From NCBI RefSeq assembly GCF_037975245.1, contig NC_092581.1, forward strand, positions 7,345,501 to 7,409,500: a stretch of 64,000 bases of DNA. Direction: 5' to 3'. Both the position numbers and the translations under genes were made by a program. How positions within the stretch are numbered: the first letter of the stretch is position 1; each line of letters opens with the position of its first letter. Source of the DNA: Apostichopus japonicus (lineage: Eukaryota > Echinodermata > Holothuroidea > Aspidochirotida > Stichopodidae). Shown here piece after piece: positions 12,401-27,600 of this stretch. The notes below the pieces were generated by a model. The model was given only the letters and a program-made list of their open reading frames with translations. It was not told the DNA's origin and searched no databases.

Positions 12401-15266
12401 GGAACATTCGATTGATCGGTACCGCACATTCGATTGATCGGTACCGCACATTCGATTGATCGGTACGGAACATTCGATTGATCGGTACTACACATTCGAT
12501 TGATCGGTACCGTACATTCGATTGATCGGCACCGCACATTCGATTGATCGGTGCGGAACATTCGATTGATCGGTACGGAACATTCGATTGATCGGTACCG
12601 CACATTCGATTGATCGGTACCGCACATTCGATTGATCGGTACGGAACATTCGATTGATCGGTAACGAACATTCGATTGATCGGTACCGCACATTCGATTG
12701 ATCGGTACGGAACATTCGTTTGATCGGTACGGGACATTCGATTGATCGGTACCGCACATTCGATTATCCAGTACGGAACATTCGATTGATCGGTACGGCA
12801 CATTCGATTGGTCGGTACCGCACATTCGATTGATCGGTACGGAACATTCGATTGATCGGTACGGAACATTCGATTGATCGGTACGGAACATTCGATTGAT
12901 CGGTACGGAACATTCGATTGATCGGTACCGTACATTCGATTAATCGGTACCATATATTCGATTGATCGGTACCGTACATTCGATTGATCGGTACTGCACA
13001 TTCGATTGATCGGTACCGTACATTCGATTGATCGGTAACGAACATTCGATTGATCGGTACCGCACATTCGATTGATCGCCACCGCACATTCGATTGATCG
13101 GTACGGAACATTCGATTGATCGGTACGGAACATTCGATTGATCGGTACCGCACATTCGATTGATCGGTACCGCACATTCGATTGATCGGTACTACACATT
13201 CGATTGATCGGTACCGTACATTCGATTGATCGGCACCGCACATTCGATTGATCGGTACGGAACATTCGATTGATCGGTACGGAACATTCGATTGATCGGT
13301 ACCGCACATTCGATTGATCGGTACGGAACATTCGATTGATCGGTACGGAACATTCGATTGATCGGTACTACAAATTCGATTGATCGGACACCGCACATTC
13401 GATTGATCGGTACCGCACATTCGATTGATCGGTACGGAACATTCGATTAATCGATAACGAACATTCGATTGATCGGTACCGCACATTCGATTGATCGGTA
13501 CGGAACATTCGTTTGATCGGTACGGGACATTCGATTGATCGGTACCGCACATTCGATTATTCAGTACGGAACATTCGATTGATCGGTACGGCACATTCGA
13601 TTGATCGGTACCGCACATTCGATTGATCGGCACCGCACATTCGATTGATCGGTACGGAACATTCGATTGATCGGTACAGTACATTCGATTGATCGGCACC
13701 GCACATTCGATTGATCGGTACGGAACATTGGATTGATCGGTACCGTACATTCGATTGATTGGTACCGCACATTCGATTGATCGGTACGGAACATTCGATT
13801 AATCGGTAACGAACATTCGATTGATCGGTACCGCACATTCGATTGATCGGTACGGAACATTCGTTTGATCGGTACCGTACATTCGATTAATCGGTACCAC
13901 ATATTCGATTGATCGGTACTGTACATTCGATTGATCGGTACTGCACATTCGATTGATCGGTACGTAACATTCGATTGATCGGTAACGAACATTCGATTGA
14001 TCGGTACCGCACATTCGATTGATCGCCACCGCACATTCGATTGATCGGTGCGGAACATTCGATTGATCGGTACGGAACATTCGATTGATCGGTACCGCAC
14101 ATTCGATTGATCGGTACCGCACATTCGATTGATCGGTATCGTACATTCGATTAATCGGTACTACACATTTGATTGATCGGTACGGAACATTCGATTGATC
14201 GGTACCGTACATTCGATTGTTCGGTACGGAACATTGGATTGATCGGTACGGAACATTCGATTGATCGGTACCGCACATTCGATTGATCGGTACCGCACAT
14301 TCGATTGATCGGTACTACACATTCGATTGATCGGTACTACACATTCGATTGATCGGTACAGAACATTCGATTGATCGGCACCGCACATTCGATTGATCGG
14401 GACGGAACATTCGATTGATCGGTACCGTACATTCGATTGATCGGTACCGCACATTCGATTGATCGGTACGGAACATTCGATTAATCGGTAACGTACATTC
14501 GATTGATCGGTACCGCACATTCGATTGATCGGTACGGAACATTCGTTTGATCGGTACGGGACATTCGATTGATCGGTACCGCACATTCGATTATTCAGTA
14601 CGGAACATTCGATTGATCGGTACGGCACATTCGATTGGTCGGTACGGAACATTCGATTGATCGGTACGGAATATTCGTTTGATCGGTACTGCACATTCGA
14701 TTGATCGGTACGGAACATTCGTATAATCGGTAACGAACATTCGATTGATCGGTACCACATTTTCCATTGATCAGTGCCGCACATTCGATTAATCGGTAAC
14801 GAACTTTCGATTGATCGGTACGGAACATTCGATTGATCAATACCGAAAATTCGATTGATCGGTACCGCACATTCGATTGATCGGTACGGAACATTCGTTT
14901 GATCGGTACGGGACATTCGATTGATCGGTACCGCACATTCGATTATTCAGTACGGAACATTCGATTGATCGGTACGGAATATTCGTTTGATCGGTACGGA
15001 ATATTCGTTTGATCGGTACTGCACATTCGATTGATCGGTACGGAACATTCGATTAATCGGTAACGAACATTCGATTGATCGGTACCGCATTTTCCATTGA
15101 TCAGTGCCGCACATTCGATTAATCGGGAACGAACATTGGATTGATCGGTACCGCACATTCTATTGATCGGTACGGAACATTCGATTGATCGGTACCGTAC
15201 ATTCGATTGATCGGTACGGAACATTCGATTGATCGGTACCGCACATTCGATTGATCGGTGCGGAAC
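9479..15266. repeat. 5,788-bp tandem duplication, copy 2
   Basis: This is a direct, abutting copy of the preceding block that carries every rare variant and 1-bp indel at +5,788 bp: insertions near 10,549, 11,539 and 13,387 and a deletion near 11,651. Past 15,266 the sequence no longer follows the start of the block but resumes a segment resembling 2,350-2,760, so the duplication sits inside an older repeat context. Its right part (from 12,073) is also the left part of the 3,719-bp repeat. Confidence 0.92.
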
Positions 15267-15791
15267 ATTCGATTGATCGGTACCGTACATTCGATTGATC
15301 GGTACGGAACATTCGATTGATCGGTACCGCATATTCGATTGATCGGTACCGTACATTCGATTAATCGGTACCAAACATTCGATTGATCGGTACGGAACAT
15401 TCGATTGATCGGTACCGCTCATTCGATTGATCGGTACCGTACATTCGATTAATCGGTACGGAAAATTCGATTGATCGGTATGGAACATTCGATTGATCGG
15501 TACCGTACATTCGATTGATCGGTACTGCACATTCGATTGATCGGTACTGCACATTCGATTAATCGGTAACTAACATTCGATTGATCGGCACCGCACATTC
15601 GATTGATCGGCACCGCACATTCCATTGATCGGTACGGAACATTCGATTGATCGGTACGGAACATTCGATTGATCGGTACCGCACATTCGATTGATCGGTA
15701 CCGCACATTCGATTGATCGGTATCGTACATTCTATTAATCGGTACTACACATTCGATTGATCGGTACCGCACATTCGATTGATCGGTACGG
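12073..15791. repeat. 3,719-bp tandem duplication, copy 1
   Basis: This copy matches 15,792-19,510 at an offset of 3,719 bp (169 monomers plus the 1-bp insertion near 13,387 / 17,106). The unit overlaps copy 2 of the 5,788-bp repeat and extends past its right boundary at 15,266. A rare ATTCTATTAATC monomer near 15,729 is repeated near 19,449. Confidence 0.88.
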
Positions 15792-18700
15792 AACATTCGA
15801 TTAATCGGTACTACACATTCGATTGATCGGTACGGAACATTCGATTGATCGGTACGGAACATTCGATTGATCGGTACGGAACATTCGATTGATCGGTACG
15901 GAACATTCGATTGATCGGTACTACACATTCGATTGATCGGTACCGCACATTCGATTGATCGGTACGGAACATTCGATTGATCGGTACTACACATTCGATT
16001 GATCGGTACAGTACATTCGATTGATCGGCACCGCACATTCGATTGATCGGTACGGAACATTCGATTGATCGGTACCGTACATTCGATTGATCGGTACGGA
16101 ACATTCGATTGATCGGTACGGAACATTCGATTGATCGGTACCGCACATTCGATTGATCGGTACCGCACATTCGATTGATCGGTACGGAACATTCGATTGA
16201 TCGGTACTACACATTCGATTGATCGGTACCGTACATTCGATTGATCGGCACCGCACATTCGATTGATCGGTGCGGAACATTCGATTGATCGGTACGGAAC
16301 ATTCGATTGATCGGTACCGCACATTCGATTGATCGGTACCGCACATTCGATTGATCGGTACGGAACATTCGATTGATCGGTAACGAACATTCGATTGATC
16401 GGTACCGCACATTCGATTGATCGGTACGGAACATTCGTTTGATCGGTACGGGACATTCGATTGATCGGTACCGCACATTCGATTATCCAGTACGGAACAT
16501 TCGATTGATCGGTACGGCACATTCGATTGGTCGGTACCGCACATTCGATTGATCGGTACGGAACATTCGATTGATCGGTACGGAACAATCGATTGATCGG
16601 TACGGAACATTCGATTGATCGGTACGGAACATTCGATTGATCGGTACCGTACATTCGATTAATCGGTACCATATATTCGATTGATCGGTACCGTACATTC
16701 GATTGATCGGTACTGCACATTCGATTGATCGGTACCGTACATTCGATTAATCGGTAACGAACATTCGATTGATCGGTACCGCACATTCGATTGATCGCCA
16801 CCGCACATTCGATTGATCGGTACGGAACATTCGATTGATCGGTACGGAACATTCGATTGATCGGTACCGCACATTCGATTGATCGGTACCGCACATTCGA
16901 TTGATCGGTACTACACATTCGATTGATCGGTACCGTACATTCGATTGATCGGCACCGCACATTCGATTGATCGGTACGGAACATTCGATTGATCGGTACG
17001 GAACATTCGATTGATCGGTACCGCACATTCGATTGATCGGTACGGAACATTCGATTGATCGGTACGGAACATTCGATTGATCGGTACTACAAATTCGATT
17101 GATCGGACACCGCACATTCGATTGATCGGTACCGCACATTCGATTGATCGGTACGGAACATTCGATTAATCGATAACGAACATTCGATTGATCGGTACCG
17201 CACATTCGATTGATCGGTACGGAACATTCGTTTGATCGGTACGGGACATTCGATTGATCGGTACCGCACATTCGATTATTCAGTACGGAACATTCGATTG
17301 ATCGGTACGGCACATTCGATTGATCGGTACCGCACATTCGATTGATCGGCACCGCACATTCGATTGATCGGTACGGAACATTCGATTGATCGGTACAGTA
17401 CATTCGATTGATCGGCACCGCACATTCGATTGATCGGTACGGAACATTGGATTGATCGGTACCGTACATTCGATTGATTGGTACCGCACATTCGATTGAT
17501 CGGTACGGAACATTCGATTAATCGGTAACGAACATTCGATTGATCGGTACCGCACATTCGATTGATCGGTACGGAACATTCGATTGATCGGTACCGTACA
17601 TTCGATTAATCGGTACCACATATTCGATTGATCGGTACCGTACATTCGATTGATCGGTACTGCACATTCGATTGATCGGTACGTAACATTCGATTAATCG
17701 GTAACGAACATTCGATTGATCGGTACCGCACATTCGATTGATCGCCACCGCACATTCGATTGATCGGTGCGGAACATTCGATTGATCGGTACGGAACATT
17801 CGATTGATCGGTACCGCACATTCGATTGATCGGTACCGCACATTCGATTGATCGGTATCGTACATTCGATTAATCGGTACTACACATTTGATTGATCGGT
17901 ACGGAACATTCGATTGATCGGTACCGTACATTCGATAGTTCGGTACGGAACATTGGATTGATCGGTACGGAACATTCGATTGATCGGTAATGCACATTCG
18001 ATTGATCGGTACCGCACATTCGATTGATCGGTACTACACATTCGATTGATCGGTACTACACATTCGATTGATCGGTACAGAACATTCGATTGATCGGCAC
18101 CGCACATTCGATTGATCGGTACGGAACATTCGATTGATCGGTACCGTACATTCGATTGATCGGTACCGCACATTCGATTGATCGGTACGGAACATTCGAT
18201 TAATCGGTAACGAACATTCGATTGATCGGTACCGCACATTCGATTGATCGGTACGGAACATTCGTTTGATCGGTACGGGACATTCGATTGATCGGTACCG
18301 CACATTCGATTATTCAGTACGGAACATTCGATTGATCGGTACGGCACATTCGATTGGTCGGTACGGAACATTCGATTGATCGGTACGGAATATTCGTTTG
18401 ATCGGTACTGCACATTCGATTGATCGGTACGGAACATTCGTATAATCGGTAACGAACATTCGATTGATCGGTACCACATTTTCCATTGATCAGTGCCGCA
18501 CATTCGATTAATCGGTAACGAACTTTCGATTGATCGGTACGGAACATTCGATTGATCAATACCGAAAATTCGATTGATCGGTACCGCACATTCGATTGAT
18601 CGGTACGGAACATTCGTTTGATCGGTACGGGACATTCGATTGATCGGTACCGCACATTCGATTATTCAGTACGGAACATTCGATTGATCGGTACGGAATA

Positions 18701-19510
18701 TTCGTTTGATCGGTACGGAATATTCGTTTGATCGGTACTGCACATTCGATTGATCGGTACGGAACATTCGATTAATCGGTAACGAACATTCGATTGATCG
18801 GTACCGCATTTTCCATTGATCAGTGCCGCACATTCGATTAATCGGGAACGAACATTGGATTGATCGGTACCGCACATTCGATTGATCGGTACGGAACATT
18901 CGATTGATCGGTACCGTACATTCGATTGATCGGTACGGAACATTCGATTGATCGGTACCGCACATTCGATTGATCGGTGCGGAACATTCGATTGATCGGT
19001 ACCGTACATTCGATTGATCGGTACGGAACATTCGATTGATCGGTACCGCATATTCGATTGATCGGTACCGTACATTCGATTAATCGGTACCAAACATTCG
19101 ATTGATCGGTACGGAACATTCGATTGATCGGTACCGCTCATTCGATTGATCGGTACCGTACATTCGATTAATCGGTACGGAAAATTCGATTGATCGGTAT
19201 GGAACATTCGATTGATCGGTACCGTACATTCGATTGATCGGTACTGCACATTCGATTGATCGGTACTGCACATTCGATTAATCGGTAACGAACATTCGAT
19301 TGATCGGTACCGCACATTCGATTGATCGGCACCGCACATTCCATTGATCGGTACGGAACATTCGATTGATCGGTACGGAACATTCGATTGATCGGTACCG
19401 CACATTCGATTGATCGGTACCGCACATTCGATTGATCGGTATCGTACATTCTATTAATTGGTACTACACATTCGATTGATCGGTACGGCACATTCGATTG
19501 ATCGGTACGG
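15792..19510. repeat. 3,719-bp tandem duplication, copy 2
   Basis: This is a direct copy of the preceding unit with scattered single-base differences. Near 16,587 it reads GAACAATCG. Near 17,580 it reads ATTCGATTG where copy 1 has ATTCGTTTG. Near 17,936 it reads GATAGTTCGG for GATTGTTCGG, and near 17,990 GGTAATGCAC for GGTACCGCAC. It is therefore more diverged from its partner than the two 5,788-bp copies are from each other, which makes this the older event. Confidence 0.88.
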
Positions 19511-19664
19511 AACATTCGATTGATCGGTACCGTACATTCGATGAATCGGTACCACATATTCGATTGATCGGTACCGTACATTCGATTGATCGGTACTGCA
19601 CATTCGATTGATCGGTACGTAACATTCGATTAATCGGTAACGAACATTCGATTGATCGGTACGG

Positions 19665-19870
19665 AACATTCGATTGATCGGTACCGTACATTCGATTGTT
19701 CGGTACGGAACATTGGATTGATCGGTACGGAACATTGGATTGATCGGTACGGAACATTCGATTGATCGGTACGGAACATTCGATTGATCGGTACCGTACA
19801 TTCGATTGTTCGGTACGGAACATTGGATTGATCGGTACGGAACATTCGATTGATCGGTACCGCACATTCG
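19665..19870. repeat. Local 110-bp (5-monomer) duplication
   Basis: The rare monomer with GATTGTTCGG followed by CATTGGATTG occurs at 19,691-19,730 and again at 19,801-19,840, exactly 110 bp apart. Elsewhere in the array this pair occurs once per unit (for example near 8,430, 14,217 and 17,936). This is a small unequal-exchange product inside the larger partial copy. Confidence 0.75.
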
Positions 19871-21092
19871 ATTGATCGGTACCGCACATTCGATTGATCG
19901 GTACTACACATTCGATTGATCGGTACTACACATTCGATTGATCGGTACAGAACATTCGATTGATCGGCACCGCACATTCGATTGATCGGTACGGAACATT
20001 CGATTGATCGGTACCGTACATTCGATTGATCGGTACCGCACATTCGATTGATCGGTACGGAACATTCGATTAATCGGTAACGAACATTCGATTGATCGGT
20101 ACCGCACATTCGATTGATCGGTACGGAACATTCGTTTGATCGGTACGGGACATTCGATTGATCGGTACCGCACATTCGATTATTCAGTACGGAACATTCG
20201 ATTGATCGGTACGGCACATTCGATTGGTCGGTACGGAACATTCGATTGATCGGTACGGAATATTCGTTTGATCGGTACTGCACATTCGATTGATCGGTAC
20301 GGAACATTCGTATAATCGGTAACGAACATTCGATTGATCGGTACCACATTTTCCATTGATCGGTGCCGCACATTCGATTAATCGGTAACGAACTTTCGAT
20401 TGATCGGTACGGAACATTCGATTGATCAATACCGAAAATTCGATTGATCGGTACCGCACATTCGATTATTCAGTACGGAACATTCGATTGATCGGTACGG
20501 AATATTCGTTTGATCGGTACGGAATATTCGTTTGATCGGTACTGCACATTCGATTGATCGGTACGGAACATTCGATTAATCGGTAACGAACATTCGATTG
20601 ATCGGTACCGCATTTTCCATTGATCAGTGCCGCACATTCGATTAATCGGGACCGAACATTCGATTGATCGGTACCGCACATTCGATTGATCGGTACGGAA
20701 CATTCGATTGATCGGTACCGTACATTCGATTGATCGGTACGGAACATTCGATTGATCGGTACCGCATATTCGATTGATCGGTACCGTACATTCGATTAAT
20801 CGGTACCAAACATTCGATTGATCGGTACGGAACATTCGATTGATCGGTACCGCTCATTCGATTGATCGGTACCGTACATTCGATTAATCGGTACGGAAAA
20901 TTCGATTGATCGGTATGGAACATTCGATTGATCGGTACCGTACATTCGATTGATCGGTACTGCACATTCGATTGATCGGTACTGCACATTCGATTAATCG
21001 GTAACGAACATTCGATTGATCGGTACCGCACATTCGATTGATCGGCACCGCACATTCCATTGATCGGTACGGAACATTCGATTGATCGGTAC
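19760..21092. repeat. Rearranged partial copy of 17,890-19,376
   Basis: The alignment starts at an offset of 1,870 bp, drops to 1,804 bp near 20,466 and to 1,716 bp by about 20,796. The steps are losses of 66 bp (three monomers) and 88 bp (four monomers), both whole-monomer deletions that keep phase. The match ends near 21,094, where GAACATTCG becomes GAATATTCG and a different segment begins. Confidence 0.8.
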
Positions 21093-24000
21093 GGAATATT
21101 CGATTGGTCGGTACCGCACATTCGATTGATCGGTACGGAACATTCGATTGATCGGTACGGAACATTCGATTGATCGGTACGGAACATTCGATTGATCGGT
21201 ACGGAACGTTCGATTGATCGGTACCGTACATTCGATTAATCGGTACCATATATTCGATTGATCGGTACCGTACATTCGATTGATCGGTACGGAACATTCG
21301 ATTGATCGGTACCGAACATTCGATTGATCGGTACGGAACATTCGATTGATCGGTACGGAACATTCGATTAATCGGTAACGAACATTCGATTGATCGGTAC
21401 CGCACATTCGATTGATCGGTACGGAACATTCGTTTGATCGGTACGGGACATTCGATTGATCGGTACCGCACATTCGATTATTCAGTACGGAACATTCGAT
21501 TGATCGGTACCGCACATTCGATTGATCGGTACCGCACATTCGATTGATCGGTACGGAACATTCGATTGATCGGTACGGAACATTCGATTGATCGGTACCG
21601 CACATTCGATTGATCGGTACGGAACATTCGATTGATCGGTACCGTACATTCGATTAATCGGTACCACATATTCGATTGATCGGTACCGTACATTCGATTG
21701 ATCGGTACGTAACATTCGATTAATCGGTAACGAACTGTCGATTGATCGGTACCGCACATTCGATTGATCGCCACCGCACATTCGATTGATCGGTGCGGAA
21801 CATTCGATTGATCGGTACGGAACATTCGATTGATCGGTACCGCACATTCGATTGATCGGTACCGCACATTCGATTGATCGGTATCGCACATTCGATTAAT
21901 CGGTACTACACATTCGATTGATCGGTACGGAACATTCGATTGATCGGCACCGTACATTCGATTGATCGGTACGGAACATTCGATTGATCGGTACGGAACA
22001 TTCGATTGATCGGTACCGCACATTCGATTGATCGGTACGGAACATTCGATTGATCGGTACTACACATTCGATTGATCGGTACAGTACATTCGATTGATCG
22101 GCACCGCACATTCGATTGATCGGTACGGAACATTCGATTGATCGGTACCGTACATTCGATTGATTGGTACCGCACATTCGATTGATCGGTACGGAATATT
22201 CGATTAATCGGTAACGAACATTCGATTGATCGGTACCGCACATTCGATTGATCGGTACGGAACATTCGTTTGATCGGTACGGGACATTCGATTGATCGGT
22301 ACCGCACATTCGATTATTCAGTACGGAACATTCGATTGATCGGTACGGCACATTCGATTGGTCGGTACGGAACATTCGATTGATCGGTGCGGAATATTCG
22401 TTTGATCGGTACTGCACATTCGATTGATCGGTACGGAACATTCGATTGATCGGTACGGAACATTCGATTGATCGGTACGGAACATTCGATGGATCGGTAC
22501 GGAACATTCGATTGATCGGTACGGAATATTCGTTTGATCGGTACTGCACATTCGATTGATCGGTACGGAACATTCGATTGATCGGTACCGCACATTCGAT
22601 TGATCGGTACCGCACATTCGATTGATCGGTACTACACATTCGATTGATCGGTACCGTACATTCGATTGATCGGCACCGCACATTCGATTGATCGGTACGG
22701 AACATTCGATTGATCGGTACGGAACATTCGATTGATCGGTACCGCACATTCGATTGATCGGTACGGAACATTCGATTGATCGGTACTGCACATTCGATTG
22801 ATCGGTATGTAACATTCGATTAATCGGTAACGAACTGTCGATTAATCGGTACCACATATTCGATTGATCGGTACCGTACATTCGATTGATCGGTACTGCA
22901 CATTCGATTGATCGGTATGTAACATTCGATTAATCGGTAACGAACTGTCGATTGATCGGTACCGCACATTCGATTGATCGCCACCGTTCATTCGATTGAT
23001 CGGTGCGGAACATTCGATTGATCGGTACGGAACATTCGATTGATCGGTACCGCACATTCGATTGATCGGTACCGCACATTCGATTGATCGGTATCGTACA
23101 TTCGATTAATCGGTACTACACATTCGATTGATCGGTACGGAACATTCGATTGATCGGTACCGTACATTCGATTGATCGGTACGGAACATTCGATTGATCG
23201 GTACGGAACATTCGATTGATCGGTACCGCACATTCGATTGATCGGTACCGCACATTCGATTGATCGGTACGGAACATTCGATTGATCGGTACGGAACATT
23301 CGATTGATCGGTACAGTACATTCGATTGATCGGCACCGCACATTCGATTGATCGGTACGGAACATTCGATTGATCGGTACCGCACATTCGATTGATCGGT
23401 ACCGCACATTCGAATGATCGGTACGGAACATTCGATTAATCGGAAACGAACATTCGATTGATCGGTACCGCACATTCGATTATTCAGTACGGAACATTCG
23501 ATTGATCGGTACGGCACATTCGATTGGTCGGTACGGAACATTCGATTGATCGGTACGGAATATTCGTTTGATCGGGACTGCACATTCGACTGATCGGTAC
23601 GGAACATTCGATTGATCGGTACGGAACATTCGATTGATCGGTACGGAACATTCGATTGATCGGTACGGAACATTCGATTGATCGGTACGGAATATTCGTT
23701 TGATCGGTACTGCACATTCGATTGATCGGTACCGCACTTTCCATTGATCAGTGCCGCACATTCGATTAATCGGTAACGAACTTTCGATTGATCGGTACGG
23801 AACATTCGATTGATCAATACCGAACATTAGATTGATCGGTACCGCACATTCGATTGATCGGTACCGCACATTCGATTGATCGGTACGGAACATTCGATTA
23901 ATCGGAACCACACATTCGATTGATCGGTACGGAACATTCGATTGATCGGTACGGAACATTCGTTCGATCGGTACGGGATATTCGATTGATCGGTACCGCA

Positions 24001-24631
24001 CATTCGATTATTCAGTACGGAACATTCGATTGATCGGTACGGCATATTCGATTGGTCGGTACCGCACATTCGATTGATCGGTACGGAACATTCGATTGAT
24101 CGGTACGGAACATTCGATTGATCGGTACGGAACATTCGATTGATCGGTACGGAACATTCGATTGATCGGTACCGTACATTCGATTAATCGGTACCACATA
24201 TTCGATTGATCGGTCCCGTACATTCGATTGATCGGTACGGAACATTCGATTGATCGGTACCGTACATTCGATTAATCGGTAACGAACATTCGATTGATCG
24301 GTACCGCACATTCGATTGATCGCCACCGCACATTCGATTGATCGGTACTACACATTCGATTGATCGGGAACGAACATTCGATTCATCGGCACCGCACATT
24401 CGATTGATCGGTGCGGAACATTCGATTGATCGGTACGGAACATTCGATTGATCGGTACTACAAATTCGATTGATCGGTACCGTACATTCGATTGATCGGT
24501 ACCGCACATTCGATTGATCGGTACGGAACATTCGATTGATCGGTACCGCACATTCGATTGATCGGTACGGAACATTCGATTGATCGGTACGGAACATTCG
24601 ATTGATCGGTACTACACATTCGATTGATCGG
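19836..24631. repeat. 4,796-bp tandem duplication, copy 1
   Basis: This copy matches 24,632-29,427 at exactly 4,796 bp (218 monomers, no net indel). The only difference I found is at 23,414, where this copy has A (CGAATGATCG) and the partner has T (28,210). Distinctive shared monomers include CCACCGTTCATTCG (near 22,981 and 27,777), CGTTCGATCGG (near 23,951 and 28,747) and GATTCATCGG (near 24,381 and 29,177). Confidence 0.92.
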
Positions 24632-27600
24632 TACGGAACATTCGATTGATCGGTACCGCACATTCGATTGATCGGTACCGCACATTCGATTGATCGGTAC
24701 TACACATTCGATTGATCGGTACTACACATTCGATTGATCGGTACAGAACATTCGATTGATCGGCACCGCACATTCGATTGATCGGTACGGAACATTCGAT
24801 TGATCGGTACCGTACATTCGATTGATCGGTACCGCACATTCGATTGATCGGTACGGAACATTCGATTAATCGGTAACGAACATTCGATTGATCGGTACCG
24901 CACATTCGATTGATCGGTACGGAACATTCGTTTGATCGGTACGGGACATTCGATTGATCGGTACCGCACATTCGATTATTCAGTACGGAACATTCGATTG
25001 ATCGGTACGGCACATTCGATTGGTCGGTACGGAACATTCGATTGATCGGTACGGAATATTCGTTTGATCGGTACTGCACATTCGATTGATCGGTACGGAA
25101 CATTCGTATAATCGGTAACGAACATTCGATTGATCGGTACCACATTTTCCATTGATCGGTGCCGCACATTCGATTAATCGGTAACGAACTTTCGATTGAT
25201 CGGTACGGAACATTCGATTGATCAATACCGAAAATTCGATTGATCGGTACCGCACATTCGATTATTCAGTACGGAACATTCGATTGATCGGTACGGAATA
25301 TTCGTTTGATCGGTACGGAATATTCGTTTGATCGGTACTGCACATTCGATTGATCGGTACGGAACATTCGATTAATCGGTAACGAACATTCGATTGATCG
25401 GTACCGCATTTTCCATTGATCAGTGCCGCACATTCGATTAATCGGGACCGAACATTCGATTGATCGGTACCGCACATTCGATTGATCGGTACGGAACATT
25501 CGATTGATCGGTACCGTACATTCGATTGATCGGTACGGAACATTCGATTGATCGGTACCGCATATTCGATTGATCGGTACCGTACATTCGATTAATCGGT
25601 ACCAAACATTCGATTGATCGGTACGGAACATTCGATTGATCGGTACCGCTCATTCGATTGATCGGTACCGTACATTCGATTAATCGGTACGGAAAATTCG
25701 ATTGATCGGTATGGAACATTCGATTGATCGGTACCGTACATTCGATTGATCGGTACTGCACATTCGATTGATCGGTACTGCACATTCGATTAATCGGTAA
25801 CGAACATTCGATTGATCGGTACCGCACATTCGATTGATCGGCACCGCACATTCCATTGATCGGTACGGAACATTCGATTGATCGGTACGGAATATTCGAT
25901 TGGTCGGTACCGCACATTCGATTGATCGGTACGGAACATTCGATTGATCGGTACGGAACATTCGATTGATCGGTACGGAACATTCGATTGATCGGTACGG
26001 AACGTTCGATTGATCGGTACCGTACATTCGATTAATCGGTACCATATATTCGATTGATCGGTACCGTACATTCGATTGATCGGTACGGAACATTCGATTG
26101 ATCGGTACCGAACATTCGATTGATCGGTACGGAACATTCGATTGATCGGTACGGAACATTCGATTAATCGGTAACGAACATTCGATTGATCGGTACCGCA
26201 CATTCGATTGATCGGTACGGAACATTCGTTTGATCGGTACGGGACATTCGATTGATCGGTACCGCACATTCGATTATTCAGTACGGAACATTCGATTGAT
26301 CGGTACCGCACATTCGATTGATCGGTACCGCACATTCGATTGATCGGTACGGAACATTCGATTGATCGGTACGGAACATTCGATTGATCGGTACCGCACA
26401 TTCGATTGATCGGTACGGAACATTCGATTGATCGGTACCGTACATTCGATTAATCGGTACCACATATTCGATTGATCGGTACCGTACATTCGATTGATCG
26501 GTACGTAACATTCGATTAATCGGTAACGAACTGTCGATTGATCGGTACCGCACATTCGATTGATCGCCACCGCACATTCGATTGATCGGTGCGGAACATT
26601 CGATTGATCGGTACGGAACATTCGATTGATCGGTACCGCACATTCGATTGATCGGTACCGCACATTCGATTGATCGGTATCGCACATTCGATTAATCGGT
26701 ACTACACATTCGATTGATCGGTACGGAACATTCGATTGATCGGCACCGTACATTCGATTGATCGGTACGGAACATTCGATTGATCGGTACGGAACATTCG
26801 ATTGATCGGTACCGCACATTCGATTGATCGGTACGGAACATTCGATTGATCGGTACTACACATTCGATTGATCGGTACAGTACATTCGATTGATCGGCAC
26901 CGCACATTCGATTGATCGGTACGGAACATTCGATTGATCGGTACCGTACATTCGATTGATTGGTACCGCACATTCGATTGATCGGTACGGAATATTCGAT
27001 TAATCGGTAACGAACATTCGATTGATCGGTACCGCACATTCGATTGATCGGTACGGAACATTCGTTTGATCGGTACGGGACATTCGATTGATCGGTACCG
27101 CACATTCGATTATTCAGTACGGAACATTCGATTGATCGGTACGGCACATTCGATTGGTCGGTACGGAACATTCGATTGATCGGTGCGGAATATTCGTTTG
27201 ATCGGTACTGCACATTCGATTGATCGGTACGGAACATTCGATTGATCGGTACGGAACATTCGATTGATCGGTACGGAACATTCGATGGATCGGTACGGAA
27301 CATTCGATTGATCGGTACGGAATATTCGTTTGATCGGTACTGCACATTCGATTGATCGGTACGGAACATTCGATTGATCGGTACCGCACATTCGATTGAT
27401 CGGTACCGCACATTCGATTGATCGGTACTACACATTCGATTGATCGGTACCGTACATTCGATTGATCGGCACCGCACATTCGATTGATCGGTACGGAACA
27501 TTCGATTGATCGGTACGGAACATTCGATTGATCGGTACCGCACATTCGATTGATCGGTACGGAACATTCGATTGATCGGTACTGCACATTCGATTGATCG

